DNA of 31,562 nt from an uncultured Eubacteriales bacterium (GTDB lineage: Bacteria > Bacillota > Clostridia > Oscillospirales > UBA644): NCBI GenBank assembly GCA_934486965.1, contig CAKSQP010000007.1:1-31562 (forward strand), read 5' to 3'. A program made the position numbers and the translations under genes. The notes beneath the pieces are model-generated. The model was not told where the DNA came from. It did no database searches and saw nothing but the letters and a program-made list of their open reading frames with translations. This document shows positions 23,510 to 31,562 of the stretch, piece after piece. Position 1 is the first letter of the stretch, and every line of letters starts with the position of its first letter.

Positions 23510-25397
23510 GAAAACGGCTCCGAAGAAAAACACTCTTTCAAGACTTCTCAAAATGCTTTTCAAAGCGTACCCCGTTGCAATGCCGTTGACGGTCGTTTGC
23601 ATTATCTTTTCCGCGGTCACGTCGTCGATACCTGCGATATTTACCCAGAAAGTAATTGCGGAAATAGAAAAGTGGGTTAAGTCCGGCAACTGGGAAGAGG
23701 CGGCAAAGGCGATAATTCCGATGATAGGGATTTTAATTGTCCTTTACGTTCTCGCGATAGCCGCAATAACGGTTTACAACCAACTTATAGTAACGATAAC
23801 GCAGGGCTTTCTGTGCAAACTGCGCAGAAATATGTTCGACGGAATGCAGGATCTGCCGATAAGATATTTCGACACAAACAAAACGGGCGACATAATGAGC
23901 CATTACACGAACGATATCGACCCCGTACGCCCCCTTATTTCGCAGTCGCTTCCGATGCTTCTGCAATCCTGCGTCATAGTCGCGACGGTCTTCGGAATCA
24001 TGATTTATTACAGCGTTTGGATGACCCTGCTCGTAGTTCTCGGCGTTATCGCAATGCTGTTTATCTCAAAGAAAATAGGCGGCGGCTCGGCGAAATATTT
24101 CGTCCGTCAGCAGAGATCTATGGGTAAAGCCGAGGGCTTTATACAGGAAATGATGAACGGTCAGAAAGTCGTCAAAGTTTTCTGTCACGAAGACAAAGCG
24201 CAGGAGGATTTCGACAAGGTAAACGAAAACCTCTATCAGGACGGTTACCGCGCGAACGCTTATGCAAACTGCCTCGGTCCGATAATCATGAATATAGGAA
24301 ACGTCCTCTACGTCATAATCGCCGTTGTCGGCGGGCTTTTCCTGCTTTCGGGACTGCCGAACCTCAGCATTTCGGGGCTTGCCTTTAACATCAGTATCCT
24401 TATCCCGTTCTTAAATATGTCGAAACAGTTTTCCGGAAACGTCAATCAGGCGGCACAGCAGATAAACACGATAGTCATGGGGCTTGCGGGCGCCGAGCGA
24501 ATTTTCGAACTGATGGACGAAAAACCCGAAACGGACGACGGATACGTCACTCTCGTAAACGCCGAGACCGACGAAAACGGAAACATCACCGAAACCGAAA
24601 AGCGCACCGGGAAATGGGCTTGGAGACACCCCCACGAAGACGGAACTCTCACCTATACACCCCTTAAAGGCGATGTAAGACTCTTCGACGTCGACTTCGG
24701 CTATGAAGAGGGAAAGGACGTTCTTCACGATGTAACAGTTTACGCCGAACCGGGTCAGAAAGTCGCGTTCGTAGGCGCGACGGGTGCGGGCAAAACAACG
24801 ATAACCAATCTTATAAACCGCTTTTACGACATCGCCGACGGAAAGATACGCTACGACGGAATAAACATCAATAAGATAAGGAAATCCGACCTCCGCCGTT
24901 CCCTCGGAATAGTCTTGCAGGAAACGAACCTCTTTACGGGCAGCGTTATGGACAATATCCGTTACGGAAGACTTGACGCTACCGACGAAGAATGTATCGC
25001 GGCGGCGAAACTTGCGGGAGCGGACGACTTTATAACGCGTCTTCCCGACGGATACGCGACCGAACTTTCGAACAACGGTTCGAACCTTTCGCAGGGACAG
25101 CGCCAACTTATCGCCATCGCGCGCGCGGCTGTCGCAGACCCGCCCGTCATGATACTCGACGAGGCGACAAGTTCAATAGACACCCGAACCGAGGCAATAG
25201 TCCAGCGCGGAATGGATAAACTCATGGAGGGCAGAACGGTATTCGTAATCGCCCACAGACTTTCGACCGTAAAGAATTCCGACGTCATAATGGTCCTCGA
25301 CCACGGACGGATAATCGAACGCGGCGACCATAAGAAACTCATCGAAGAAAAAGGCACTTATTACCGCCTTTACACAGGAGCGTTCGAACTCGAATAA
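23502..25397 (+). CDS. ABC exporter half-transporter, catalytic subunit (BmrD/TM288-like)
   Basis: 631 residues: six helices and an ATPase domain with Walker A GATGAGKT (Lys431), Walker B ILDE (Asp553-Glu554) and switch His585, all intact. Its signature is NLSQGQ (528-533) rather than LSGGQ, as in TM288, which fits the degenerate site formed with the partner. A linker of about 40 polar residues (around 345-385, DGYVTLVNAETDENGN onwards) lies between membrane and ATPase domains. The start at 23502 is preferred over 23496 because GGAGG (23489-23493) then has a normal 8-base spacing. Confidence 0.93.
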   Translation: MNKKTAPKKNTLSRLLKMLFKAYPVAMPLTVVCIIFSAVTSSIPAIFTQKVIAEIEKWVKSGNWEEAAKAIIPMIGILIVLYVLAIAAITVYNQLIVTITQGFLCKLRRNMFDGMQDLPIRYFDTNKTGDIMSHYTNDIDPVRPLISQSLPMLLQSCVIVATVFGIMIYYSVWMTLLVVLGVIAMLFISKKIGGGSAKYFVRQQRSMGKAEGFIQEMMNGQKVVKVFCHEDKAQEDFDKVNENLYQDGYRANAYANCLGPIIMNIGNVLYVIIAVVGGLFLLSGLPNLSISGLAFNISILIPFLNMSKQFSGNVNQAAQQINTIVMGLAGAERIFELMDEKPETDDGYVTLVNAETDENGNITETEKRTGKWAWRHPHEDGTLTYTPLKGDVRLFDVDFGYEEGKDVLHDVTVYAEPGQKVAFVGATGAGKTTITNLINRFYDIADGKIRYDGININKIRKSDLRRSLGIVLQETNLFTGSVMDNIRYGRLDATDEECIAAAKLAGADDFITRLPDGYATELSNNGSNLSQGQRQLIAIARAAVADPPVMILDEATSSIDTRTEAIVQRGMDKLMEGRTVFVIAHRLSTVKNSDVIMVLDHGRIIERGDHKKLIEEKGTYYRLYTGAFELE

Positions 25398-25439
25398 AAA
25401 AATATGCCTGCATACTTTCGGTATGCAGGCAATTTTTTT
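25398..25439. terminator. Bidirectional terminator between the ABC exporter and gtrA-like genes
   Basis: An 11-base-pair stem (25405-25415/25421-25431) with a 5-base loop has seven T on the right and an A-rich left side. It fills the 40-base gap between two convergent genes. Confidence 0.93.
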
Positions 25440-25821
25440 ATTTTTCCAGAAACAGTTTCCGCGTTACGAAATTGAAGACCATGACTATTGCCGTGGCGGC
25501 GATTTTGACTATCAGATAATTTATCAGCATATAATCGACGCCTATTTTCATTATAAGTTCGGTAAGCCCCAGCCCTATCACGCTGAAAAGGATAAAAAGG
25601 ATAAAATCGCGTTTTTTGCTGTGTTCGGGGTTCGGGTCGAACACGAACTTCACGCTTAAAATATAGTTCACGATAACCGAAACGGAAAACGCCGCCGCCG
25701 CGGAAAGAAAGACGTTTACCCCGCAAAGGTCGGTAAGCAGGAAAAGCACTCCGTAGTCGATCGCAAAACAGGTAAAGCCGACCCCGCCGAATTTTATAAG
25801 TTGGACCGCAAGTTTTTTCAT
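25438..25821 (-). CDS. GtrA-family membrane protein
   Basis: 127-residue membrane protein with four predicted helices. The opening LIKFGGVGFTCFAIDYGVLFLL and the later NYILSVKFVF and FNFVTRKLF blocks are typical of GtrA, a family that moves or helps move polyprenyl-phosphate-linked sugars across the membrane or assists their synthesis. The start at 25821 has GGAG 8 bases upstream; an ATG 13 codons earlier overlaps the preceding gene and lacks a site. It could serve decoration of the surface polysaccharide, but it is 5 kb away from that operon. Confidence 0.9.
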   Translation of the reverse strand: MKKLAVQLIKFGGVGFTCFAIDYGVLFLLTDLCGVNVFLSAAAAFSVSVIVNYILSVKFVFDPNPEHSKKRDFILFILFSVIGLGLTELIMKIGVDYMLINYLIVKIAATAIVMVFNFVTRKLFLEK

Positions 25822-25856
25822 AAGACAAACTCCGTAATCAGAATATATAAAATATA

Positions 25857-26522
25857 TCACCGCTTTTTCTTTTTGTCAAGCAAGCCGCTTTCCTGCGGAC
25901 GTCCGTTCACTTCCGCATAACTTTCGTCGAGCAGTGCGGTTATTTTTTCAAACGGAACGTCGGGCGAAAGAATAACGGTTATCCAATATTTCTTATTCAT
26001 GTGATATGCGGGGAAAACCGCCTTATTATCAACGGTCTCCGACATCTTTTCGGGCGGGTGTTTGAGGTTTATAACCGAAATTTCACCGTCGGACGGAACT
26101 CCGAGATTTCTGTATTTTATTCTCATAATAAGCCCGTACCACTTGCCTTTCGGAGTACGCAAAACGGCGGAAACTCCGTCCCCCGAAAACGGGTTATCGG
26201 GCTTTGTTCCGTATTTTTGCAAAGCGTAGTCAAGCAGTTTTACGACGGTATTTTCGCCCGAATACAGTTTTTTCACCGTCTCTTCGGCTTTTTCAAGGAC
26301 CTCTTTCCGCATTTCCGAAACAAATGCGCCGCCCGCTGCGGCAACGTCGAAAAGCACGTATTTTTCCCCGCCGTCGTAAACCTCGACCGAAAATTCGGGG
26401 AAAGAAAGCGTAAAAACGGCGGTCATCTGACAGGAAAGCAAAATTTCAAGTTTTCCGTTCTCAAAGCCCGCTTTTTTTTCGGACGTCGGACGGCAGCCGT
26501 GAAGAAGATACGAAATATCCAC
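25857..26522 (-). CDS. MmcQ/YjbR-family protein with N-terminal extension
   Basis: 221 residues. The C-terminal 110 or so show the MmcQ/YjbR pattern: KWYGLIMRI, then SVINLKHPP, FPAYHMNKKYWITVIL and ITALLDESYAEV, the hallmark H-x-N/K-W motif and the closing D-SY. This family has a CyaY-like fold and is annotated as putative DNA-binding; its function is not established. The N-terminal part (about 100 residues) is longer than in single-domain members, which fits the two-part layout found in some Clostridia. The start follows GTGAGGTGAG. It lies 35 bases before the gtrA-like start and may share its transcript. Confidence 0.83.
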   Translation of the reverse strand: MDISYLLHGCRPTSEKKAGFENGKLEILLSCQMTAVFTLSFPEFSVEVYDGGEKYVLFDVAAAGGAFVSEMRKEVLEKAEETVKKLYSGENTVVKLLDYALQKYGTKPDNPFSGDGVSAVLRTPKGKWYGLIMRIKYRNLGVPSDGEISVINLKHPPEKMSETVDNKAVFPAYHMNKKYWITVILSPDVPFEKITALLDESYAEVNGRPQESGLLDKKKKR

Positions 26523-26595
26523 AGTCTCACCTCACATATATAATACAGGCAAGTGTTGAACTTTTTGAAAAATATATCGCAATTTTTGATTTTTA

Positions 26596-26629
26596 CCGCA
26601 AAAATACGTCAACCGTGCGGTTTTTGCGG
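26596..26629. other. Inverted repeat upstream of the guaB promoter
   Basis: CCGCAAAAA (26596-26604) and TTTTTGCGG (26621-26629) form a perfect 9-base inverted repeat with a 16-base loop, 35 bases before the guaB -35 box. No T run follows, so a protein-binding site or a cruciform is as likely as an RNA hairpin. Apart from this, the rest of 26523-26663 holds nothing that I recognise. Confidence 0.4.
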
Positions 26630-26663
26630 GGCTGCCGCAGGACAGAGACGAGCGATTTTTCTA

Positions 26664-26692
26664 TTGCATTTTAGCGGATATTGTGATAAAAT
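26664..26692 (+). promoter_or_regulatory. Sigma-A promoter of guaB
   Basis: TTGCAT (26664-26669), 17-base spacer, TAAAAT (26687-26692), about 40 bases before the start codon. Confidence 0.78.
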
Positions 26693-26732
26693 AATAGAAA
26701 TAAATAAAATTACAGATATAGGGGGACAAAAT

Positions 26733-28202
26733 ATGCTTAACGATATTCTTTCCGAAAAGATTGTCTGCGAGGGCATTACCTTTGACGATGTGCTTTTAAT
26801 TCCCGCACATTCCGACATTGTCGTAAGAAACGTAGACCTTTCAACAAACCTCACTCAGTCCATTCGCCTCAACATTCCTCTTATGAGCGCCGCAATGGAC
26901 ACCGTCACCGAAAGCAAAATGGCTATTGCCATGGCGAGAGAGGGCGGTATCGGCATTATACATAAAAATATGTCGATAGAGAAGCAGGCGGAAGAAGTCG
27001 ACAAGGTAAAAAGAAGCGAAAACGGCGTTATCACAAACCCGTTCTATCTTTCTCCGACCGACCTCATTTCCGACGCGGACAACCTCATGCACAAATACAG
27101 AATAAGCGGAGTCCCCGTCTGCGAGGGCAAAAAACTCGTCGGAATAATAACGAACCGCGATATGCGTTTCATTTCCGACTATACCGCACCCATAAGCAAA
27201 TATATGACGAAAGACCACCTCATCACCGCTCCCGTCGGAACGACCCTTGACGACGCGCAGGAGATTCTTCGCCGCAACAAGATAGAAAAACTTCCGCTTG
27301 TCGACGATAACGGAGATCTGAGAGGTCTTATAACGATAAAAGATATCGAAAAAGCGATAAAATATCCGAACACGGCGCGCGACGAGGCGGGCAGACTGCT
27401 TTGCGGCGGCGCTATCGGAGTTACGGGCGACGTCTGCGAAAGAGCCGAAGCGCTCCTTGCAAACGGCGTTGACGTAATGGTTCTCGACTCCGCGCACGGA
27501 CATTCCGAAAATATTGCGAAAGCGATACGCAAAATAAAAGCGGCGTTCCCCCACGCTCAGCTTGTTGCCGGAAATATCGCGACCGCAGAGGGTGCCGAAT
27601 TCCTTATCGACGCAGGCGCCGACGCTATTAAAGTCGGTATAGGTCCCGGCTCGATATGCACGACCCGCGTTGTCGCAGGTATCGGCGTTCCGCAGATAAC
27701 CGCTATCCTTGCGGCGGCTTCCGTTGCAAAGAAAAAGAATATCCCCGTCATTGCCGACGGCGGTATCAAATACAGCGGAGATATCCCGAAGGCTATCGCC
27801 GCGGGCGGAGACGTCGTTATGATGGGTTCGATGTTCGCGGGCTGTGACGAAAGCACGGGCGAAAGCGAACTCTTCGAAGGCAGAAAATTCAAGGTCTACC
27901 GCGGAATGGGTTCGATTGCCGCAATGAAACAGGGTTCAAAAGACAGATACTTCCAAGAGGGCGCTTCGAAACTCGTTCCCGAAGGCGTCGAAGGAAGAGT
28001 TCCTTACAAAGGAAAGGTTTCCGACACCATTTTCCAACTTCTCGGCGGTCTCCGTTCGGGAATGGGCTACTGCGGCGCTCACACCGTTAAAGAACTTCAG
28101 GAAAAAGGTAAATTCGTAAAGATCACGGGAGCAGGTCTCAAAGAAAGCCACCCCCACGATATTCACATAACAAAAGAGGCACCGAACTACTCCCAGCACT
28201 AA
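26733..28202 (+). CDS. guaB: Inosine-5'-monophosphate dehydrogenase
   Basis: Oxidises IMP to XMP with NAD+, the committed step of GTP synthesis, in the cytosol. From the ATG at 26733, behind a GGGGG site, the protein has 489 residues, the normal length; the open frame continues upstream past the promoter and is not used. The TIM barrel is interrupted by two CBS domains (about 95-150 and 155-210). The active-site loop GPGSICTTR with Cys309 and the later GMGS and substrate-binding blocks are intact. It is the first of a run of housekeeping genes on this strand. Confidence 0.97.
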   Translation: MLNDILSEKIVCEGITFDDVLLIPAHSDIVVRNVDLSTNLTQSIRLNIPLMSAAMDTVTESKMAIAMAREGGIGIIHKNMSIEKQAEEVDKVKRSENGVITNPFYLSPTDLISDADNLMHKYRISGVPVCEGKKLVGIITNRDMRFISDYTAPISKYMTKDHLITAPVGTTLDDAQEILRRNKIEKLPLVDDNGDLRGLITIKDIEKAIKYPNTARDEAGRLLCGGAIGVTGDVCERAEALLANGVDVMVLDSAHGHSENIAKAIRKIKAAFPHAQLVAGNIATAEGAEFLIDAGADAIKVGIGPGSICTTRVVAGIGVPQITAILAAASVAKKKNIPVIADGGIKYSGDIPKAIAAGGDVVMMGSMFAGCDESTGESELFEGRKFKVYRGMGSIAAMKQGSKDRYFQEGASKLVPEGVEGRVPYKGKVSDTIFQLLGGLRSGMGYCGAHTVKELQEKGKFVKITGAGLKESHPHDIHITKEAPNYSQH

Positions 28203-28224
28203 TCTGAAAAGGTGTTGTTAAAAA

Positions 28225-29508
28225 ATGTCCGATATTAAAAAAATTCCCCTTGCCGTTAAAATGCGCCCGACGACCTTAGACGAAATGGTCGGGCAAAAGC
28301 ATCTCCTCGGCAGGGGAATGCCTTTAAGAACGATAATCGAAAGCGGAAATATCCCGAATATGATTTTTTACGGCAGTTCGGGGATAGGCAAAACGACTCT
28401 CGCCTACATAATCGCGTCGCAGACGAAAAAAACGCTCTATAAACTCAACGCGACGACCGCCTCGACCTCCGATATAAAAGATATAATCGCCGAAATAGAC
28501 TCTCTGCAAAATGAAAACGGGATAGTTTTATATCTCGACGAAATACAGTATTTCAACAAAAAACAACAGCAGATATTTCTCCAGTTTATCGAAAACGGCG
28601 ACATAACGCTTATCGCCTCGACGACCGAGAACCCGTATTTTTATGTTTATAACGCTATCCTTTCCCGTTCGACGGTTTTCGAATTCCGTCCGATAGACAA
28701 AAAGGAAATGGAAAAGGCGGTAACGCGCGCTTTCGAATTTGTCCGAAACGAAAACCCGAAAATCAAATTTGAGATCGAAGACGGCGTTATAAAACATCTT
28801 GCCTCTGCCTGCGGAGGAGACGTAAGAAAAGCGATGAACACCGTCGAACTGCTGACTGTGTTCAAGGTCGGACAGAAGACCGTTTCGGTAACTCTCGAAA
28901 AGGCGAAAGCGCTTGCGCAGAAGAGCAACATGAAATACGACAGGGACGGCGACGGACACTATGACGCGCTGTCGGCTCTGCAAAAATCTATCCGCGGTTC
29001 GGACGAAAACGCGGCGCTGCACTATGCCGCAAGAATTATGGAGGGCGGAGACCTGCCGTCGCTTTGCCGCAGGCTTCTCGTCATCGCCGCCGAAGACATA
29101 GGTCTTGCTTACCCGCAGGCGATAACGATAACGAAATCGTGCGTCGACGCGGCTTTGCAACTCGGTCTTCCCGAGGCGCGTATTCCCCTTGCGGAGGCGG
29201 TAATTCTGCTTGCGACCGCCCCGAAATCGAATTCTGTAATATGTGCGATCGACGCGGCTCTTTCCGACCTCAAAAACAAAGAAATATACGAAATCCCGCC
29301 GTATCTTCTCGATTCGCACTACAAAGGCTCGTCAAAACTCGGCCACGGTATCGGCTATAAGTATCCGCACAATTTCCCGAATCACTATGTAAAACAGCAG
29401 TATCTGCCCGACGCGATAAAGAACGCGAAATATTACGAATTCGGAGAAAACAAGACCGAACAGGCGGCAAAACGCTATTGGGACGAGGTTAAAAATGAAA
29501 AAAAGTGA
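28225..29508 (+). CDS. rarA: Replication-associated recombination protein A (RarA/MgsA AAA+ ATPase)
   Basis: 427-residue clamp-loader-like ATPase that acts at stalled replication forks. The N-terminal AAA+ domain has the family opening (PLAVKMRPTTLDEMVGQ), Walker A YGSSGIGKTT (49-58), Walker B LYLDEIQ (102-108) and sensor 1 STTEN (132-136). The C-terminal part shows the tetramerisation signatures of RarA (KSIRGSDENAALHYAARI, VIAAEDIGLAYP, LDSHYKG). It starts 22 bases after guaB, behind AAAGGTG, and its end overlaps nth. Confidence 0.95.
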   Translation: MSDIKKIPLAVKMRPTTLDEMVGQKHLLGRGMPLRTIIESGNIPNMIFYGSSGIGKTTLAYIIASQTKKTLYKLNATTASTSDIKDIIAEIDSLQNENGIVLYLDEIQYFNKKQQQIFLQFIENGDITLIASTTENPYFYVYNAILSRSTVFEFRPIDKKEMEKAVTRAFEFVRNENPKIKFEIEDGVIKHLASACGGDVRKAMNTVELLTVFKVGQKTVSVTLEKAKALAQKSNMKYDRDGDGHYDALSALQKSIRGSDENAALHYAARIMEGGDLPSLCRRLLVIAAEDIGLAYPQAITITKSCVDAALQLGLPEARIPLAEAVILLATAPKSNSVICAIDAALSDLKNKEIYEIPPYLLDSHYKGSSKLGHGIGYKYPHNFPNHYVKQQYLPDAIKNAKYYEFGENKTEQAAKRYWDEVKNEKK

Positions 29509-30148
29509 GATTCCGGAATTTATAAATAAGGTTTTCGCGGAATACCCCGACGTAAAATGTGCGCTTGATTTTTCCTCACCCCTCGAACTGCTTGTTGCGT
29601 CGCGGCTGTCGGCTCAATGCACCGATATCCGCGTAAACATCGTCTGTAAGGAACTTTTCAAAAAGTATAAGACCGTTTCGGATTTTGCGAACGCCGACCG
29701 CGACGAACTCGAAAAGATGATATTTTCCTGCGGGCTTTACCGAACGAAGGCGCGTGACATCATCGCCGCGGCAAAAAAACTCGAGGAAACGGGAAAATTC
29801 CCCGAAACGCTCGAAGAATTCTGCGCGCTTCCGGGCGTCGGCAGAAAGATAGCAAACCTTATGATGGGCGAAATTTACGGCGACCCGTCGGTCGTCATTG
29901 CGGACACCCACTGTATCCGCCTTTCGAACAGGCTCGGGCTTTGTTCGTCGGAAAACCCCGCAGTCGTCGAAAAAACACTCAAAAAAATTCTGCCCGAAAA
30001 CACGGGTTTTCACTATTCCCACGCGATGGTCGCCCACGGCAGAAAGGTCTGCAAATCGCAAAACCCCGACTGCGAAAACTGCTTTATCTCAGACTTCTGC
30101 AAGTATTACAAAAACACGGAGAAAAAGAAATGCAATATAAAGAAATAA
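29495..30148 (+). CDS. nth: Endonuclease III (base-excision DNA glycosylase/AP lyase)
   Basis: 217-residue repair enzyme that removes oxidised pyrimidines. The helix-hairpin-helix LPGVGRKIA holds the catalytic Lys118 (E. coli Lys120), and Asp137 in VIADTH corresponds to Asp138. The 4Fe-4S cluster ligands Cys186, Cys193, Cys196 and Cys202 keep the C-x6-C-x2-C-x5-C spacing. It overlaps rarA by 14 bases and prmA by 19, so the three are surely one transcript. Confidence 0.96.
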   Translation: MKKSEIPEFINKVFAEYPDVKCALDFSSPLELLVASRLSAQCTDIRVNIVCKELFKKYKTVSDFANADRDELEKMIFSCGLYRTKARDIIAAAKKLEETGKFPETLEEFCALPGVGRKIANLMMGEIYGDPSVVIADTHCIRLSNRLGLCSSENPAVVEKTLKKILPENTGFHYSHAMVAHGRKVCKSQNPDCENCFISDFCKYYKNTEKKKCNIKK

Positions 30149-31062
30149 TCCTTAAAATAAAAACTTCGGACGAAGATACCGCCACGGCAATAGTTTCTCT
30201 TCTCGACATCGGCGGGATTTACACCGAAGACTATTCCGACCTTGAAGAATGCCCGCTTGTAAAAAATTTTGCGCTCATCGACGAAGAACTCTTAAAAAAA
30301 GATAAAAACACCGTTCTTCTGCATATCTATTTTGCGGAGCATATCGACGTTTCCGCCTGTCTCGACTTTATAAAGGCCCGCTTCGACGCCGAGAATATCG
30401 CGTTTGAAGTCATGGAAAACAAGGTCGAAGAAGACGATTTCGCAAACAACTGGAAACAGTATTACAAGCCCCTGAAAATCAAAAATATCACCGTCGTTCC
30501 CGAATGGGAAGATTACAAAGCCTCCGACGGCGAAACTATCCTCCGAATCGATCCGGGCGTTGCTTTCGGGACGGGGAACCACGAAACGACCTCTCTTTGC
30601 GTTGAAAAATTGCAGGAGACCGTCAAAAAAGGCGATAAAGTCCTCGACCTCGGCTGCGGCAGCGGTATTCTTTCGATAGCCTCGCTCCTCCTCGGCGCGT
30701 CCGCCGTCGACGCCGTGGATATCGACCCGAACGCCGTGAAAATTTCAAAAGAAAACGCCTCGCTCAACAAATTCGACGGCATTTTCAGAGCCCAAACGGG
30801 AAACGTCCTTGAAAAAGGAAGCGAAATTTTCGATTTTGTCGGCAAGGGGTACAATGTCGTTGTCGCGAATATCGTAGCGGACGTTCTTATAAGAATTTGT
30901 TCTTTTATAAAGGAACACACCGCGTCCGGAGCGTATTTTATCCTTTCGGGAATAATCTGCGAGAGGTGCGGAGAGGTTGAAAAAGCACTCAAAGACAACG
31001 GCTTTACGGTTGAAGAAATTGCCGAAAAACGCGGCTGGAACTGCATCGTCGCGAGGGCGTAG
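30130..31062 (+). CDS. prmA: Ribosomal protein L11 methyltransferase
   Basis: 310 residues from the ATG at 30130, selected because GGAG (30118-30121) precedes it and the length fits the family. An N-terminal L11-recognition domain (about 1-95) is followed by the SAM-dependent methyltransferase domain with IDPGVAFGTGNHETT, motif I VLDLGCGSGILS, the acidic VDIDPNAV, and VVANIVADVL, all diagnostic of PrmA, which trimethylates L11. It lies inside the end of nth and is followed 2 bases later by a small gene. Confidence 0.95.
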   Translation: MQYKEIILKIKTSDEDTATAIVSLLDIGGIYTEDYSDLEECPLVKNFALIDEELLKKDKNTVLLHIYFAEHIDVSACLDFIKARFDAENIAFEVMENKVEEDDFANNWKQYYKPLKIKNITVVPEWEDYKASDGETILRIDPGVAFGTGNHETTSLCVEKLQETVKKGDKVLDLGCGSGILSIASLLLGASAVDAVDIDPNAVKISKENASLNKFDGIFRAQTGNVLEKGSEIFDFVGKGYNVVVANIVADVLIRICSFIKEHTASGAYFILSGIICERCGEVEKALKDNGFTVEEIAEKRGWNCIVARA

Positions 31063-31064
31063 AT

Positions 31065-31424
31065 ATGCGCAATGAAATTTTTCTTTTAAGGCAGTACGGA
31101 GCAAAGCCCGACCGTGCCGTCAAAAATTACGGCGGAGACGAAGACTTTTATCTTTCCTGCCTGCAAAAGTTTTTATCGGACGACTCCTTTGAAAAACTCG
31201 GCTTGTTCGTCCGCAGCGGCAGTCTGAAAAACTCGGATAAGACCGCCGCTTTTATCGAGGAATTCTCCGAAATTCTCGGACTTTGCGAACTTGAAGAAAG
31301 GACGAAGAAACTCCGCGTTTCCCTCTCTTCGGGACACCTTAAAAAGGCAATAGAAGACTTCTCGGCAGTCGTTTCCGAAAAAGACAGACTGAAAAATTAT
31401 TTAATAATCAAGAAAAGCACCTGA
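31065..31424 (+). CDS. HPt-like helical protein without the phospho-accepting His
   Basis: 119-residue cytosolic, mostly helical protein. The first half follows the pattern of Clostridia HPt proteins: LLRQYGAKPDRAVKNYGGDEDFY, then LQKFLSDDSFEKL, then a G-x-L turn. At the place of the AHxLKG phosphotransfer motif it reads AAFIEEFSEILGL, with Phe63 where the His should be. It therefore cannot relay phosphate in the usual way. It starts 2 bases after prmA, so it is co-expressed. The family call rests on pattern, not on a search. Its stop codon lies directly before the second copy of the inverted-repeat element. Confidence 0.6.
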   Translation: MRNEIFLLRQYGAKPDRAVKNYGGDEDFYLSCLQKFLSDDSFEKLGLFVRSGSLKNSDKTAAFIEEFSEILGLCELEERTKKLRVSLSSGHLKKAIEDFSAVVSEKDRLKNYLIIKKST

Positions 31425-31562
31425 CAGGGCTGATGGCTGATAGGGAAGTATTGGTTTCTCACAGCAAAATTCCCCGTATCTTTGTCCAAAGCCTCGCAAG
31501 GCGTCAGCCTTGCTGCATTTTGAACTTCGATACAAGAAATTTTACCATGCTACGAAACTGCC
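31425..31562 (-). mobile_element. Second, inverted copy of the MITE-like element (cut by the window end)
   Basis: Bases 31427-31562 match the reverse complement of 7873-8008 over 136 bases without gaps and with about seven substitutions by eye. It includes the terminal repeat core (GGGCTGATGGCTGATAGGGA here) and the short hairpin (31496-31513). The outermost AAAGAGGGACT block is missing at this copy. The rest lies beyond the window. The copy begins right at the stop codon of the HPt-like gene. Confidence 0.8.

Noticed and set aside
26553..26732. 60-residue N-terminal extension of IMP dehydrogenase
   Set aside because: It would begin upstream of the guaB promoter; family length and the GGGGG site support the start at 26733.

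Overview
The window looks like a chromosomal segment of a Gram-positive, low-to-mid GC Firmicute, most likely a gut-type member of the class Clostridia. The basis is Firmicutes-type extracytoplasmic polysaccharide control (CapA/CapB/CapC split kinase system, LytR-CpsA-Psr protein, EpsG-type polymerase), strong AGGAGG ribosome binding sites, sigma-A promoters with 17-base spacers, a lipoprotein signal peptide and a BmrC/BmrD-like (TM287/288-like) heterodimeric ABC exporter. No rRNA, tRNA, CRISPR array, phage gene or transposase was found.

Region 1 (1-4425, plus strand) concerns metal handling. It holds a CsoR-type copper-sensing repressor, a lipoprotein gene behind a structured RNA leader and split by a frameshift in a run of seven C, about 900 bases of gene-free degenerate repeats, then a P1B-type metal ATPase whose promoter carries two CsoR-like operators, followed by an overlapping 54-residue membrane protein. 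Region 2 (4425-7069, minus strand) is a MATE exporter - MerR regulator - GNAT acetyltransferase operon with a textbook MerR promoter (19-base spacer with a dyad). A CopZ-like chaperone (7249-7497) diverges from it. Region 3 (about 7499-8024) is a non-coding element of about 525 bases with roughly 40-base terminal inverted repeats. A second, inverted copy begins at about 31425 and runs off the window, and a decayed relative lies near 1840-1967.

Region 4 (8026-20791, minus strand) is one long capsule/exopolysaccharide operon from a TTGACA/TAAAAT promoter at 20832-20860: CapD-like membrane dehydratase, CapA-like chain-length adaptor, CapB tyrosine kinase, CapC phosphatase, an anchored surface protein, an LCP ligase, an EpsG polymerase, two GT4 glycosyltransferases, then CapE-CapF-CapG, which make UDP-N-acetyl-L-fucosamine. 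The gene set resembles the start of the Staphylococcus aureus cap5/8 cluster, but no priming phosphoglycosyltransferase or clear flippase is present, and the operon ends at the repeat element.

Region 5 (20898-25437) has a HAD hydrolase diverging from a two-gene heterodimeric ABC exporter preceded by an attenuator-like hairpin. Region 6 (25438-31424) has GtrA and MmcQ/YjbR family genes on the minus strand, then the plus-strand housekeeping run guaB - rarA - nth - prmA - a degenerate HPt-like protein, with overlapping genes. The second copy of the repeat element closes the window.

The items most worth a second look are the structured leader at 396-583, the attenuator at 21689-21742, the inverted-repeat element and its placement directly against stop codons, the split lipoprotein gene, and the 54-residue protein coupled to the metal ATPase.
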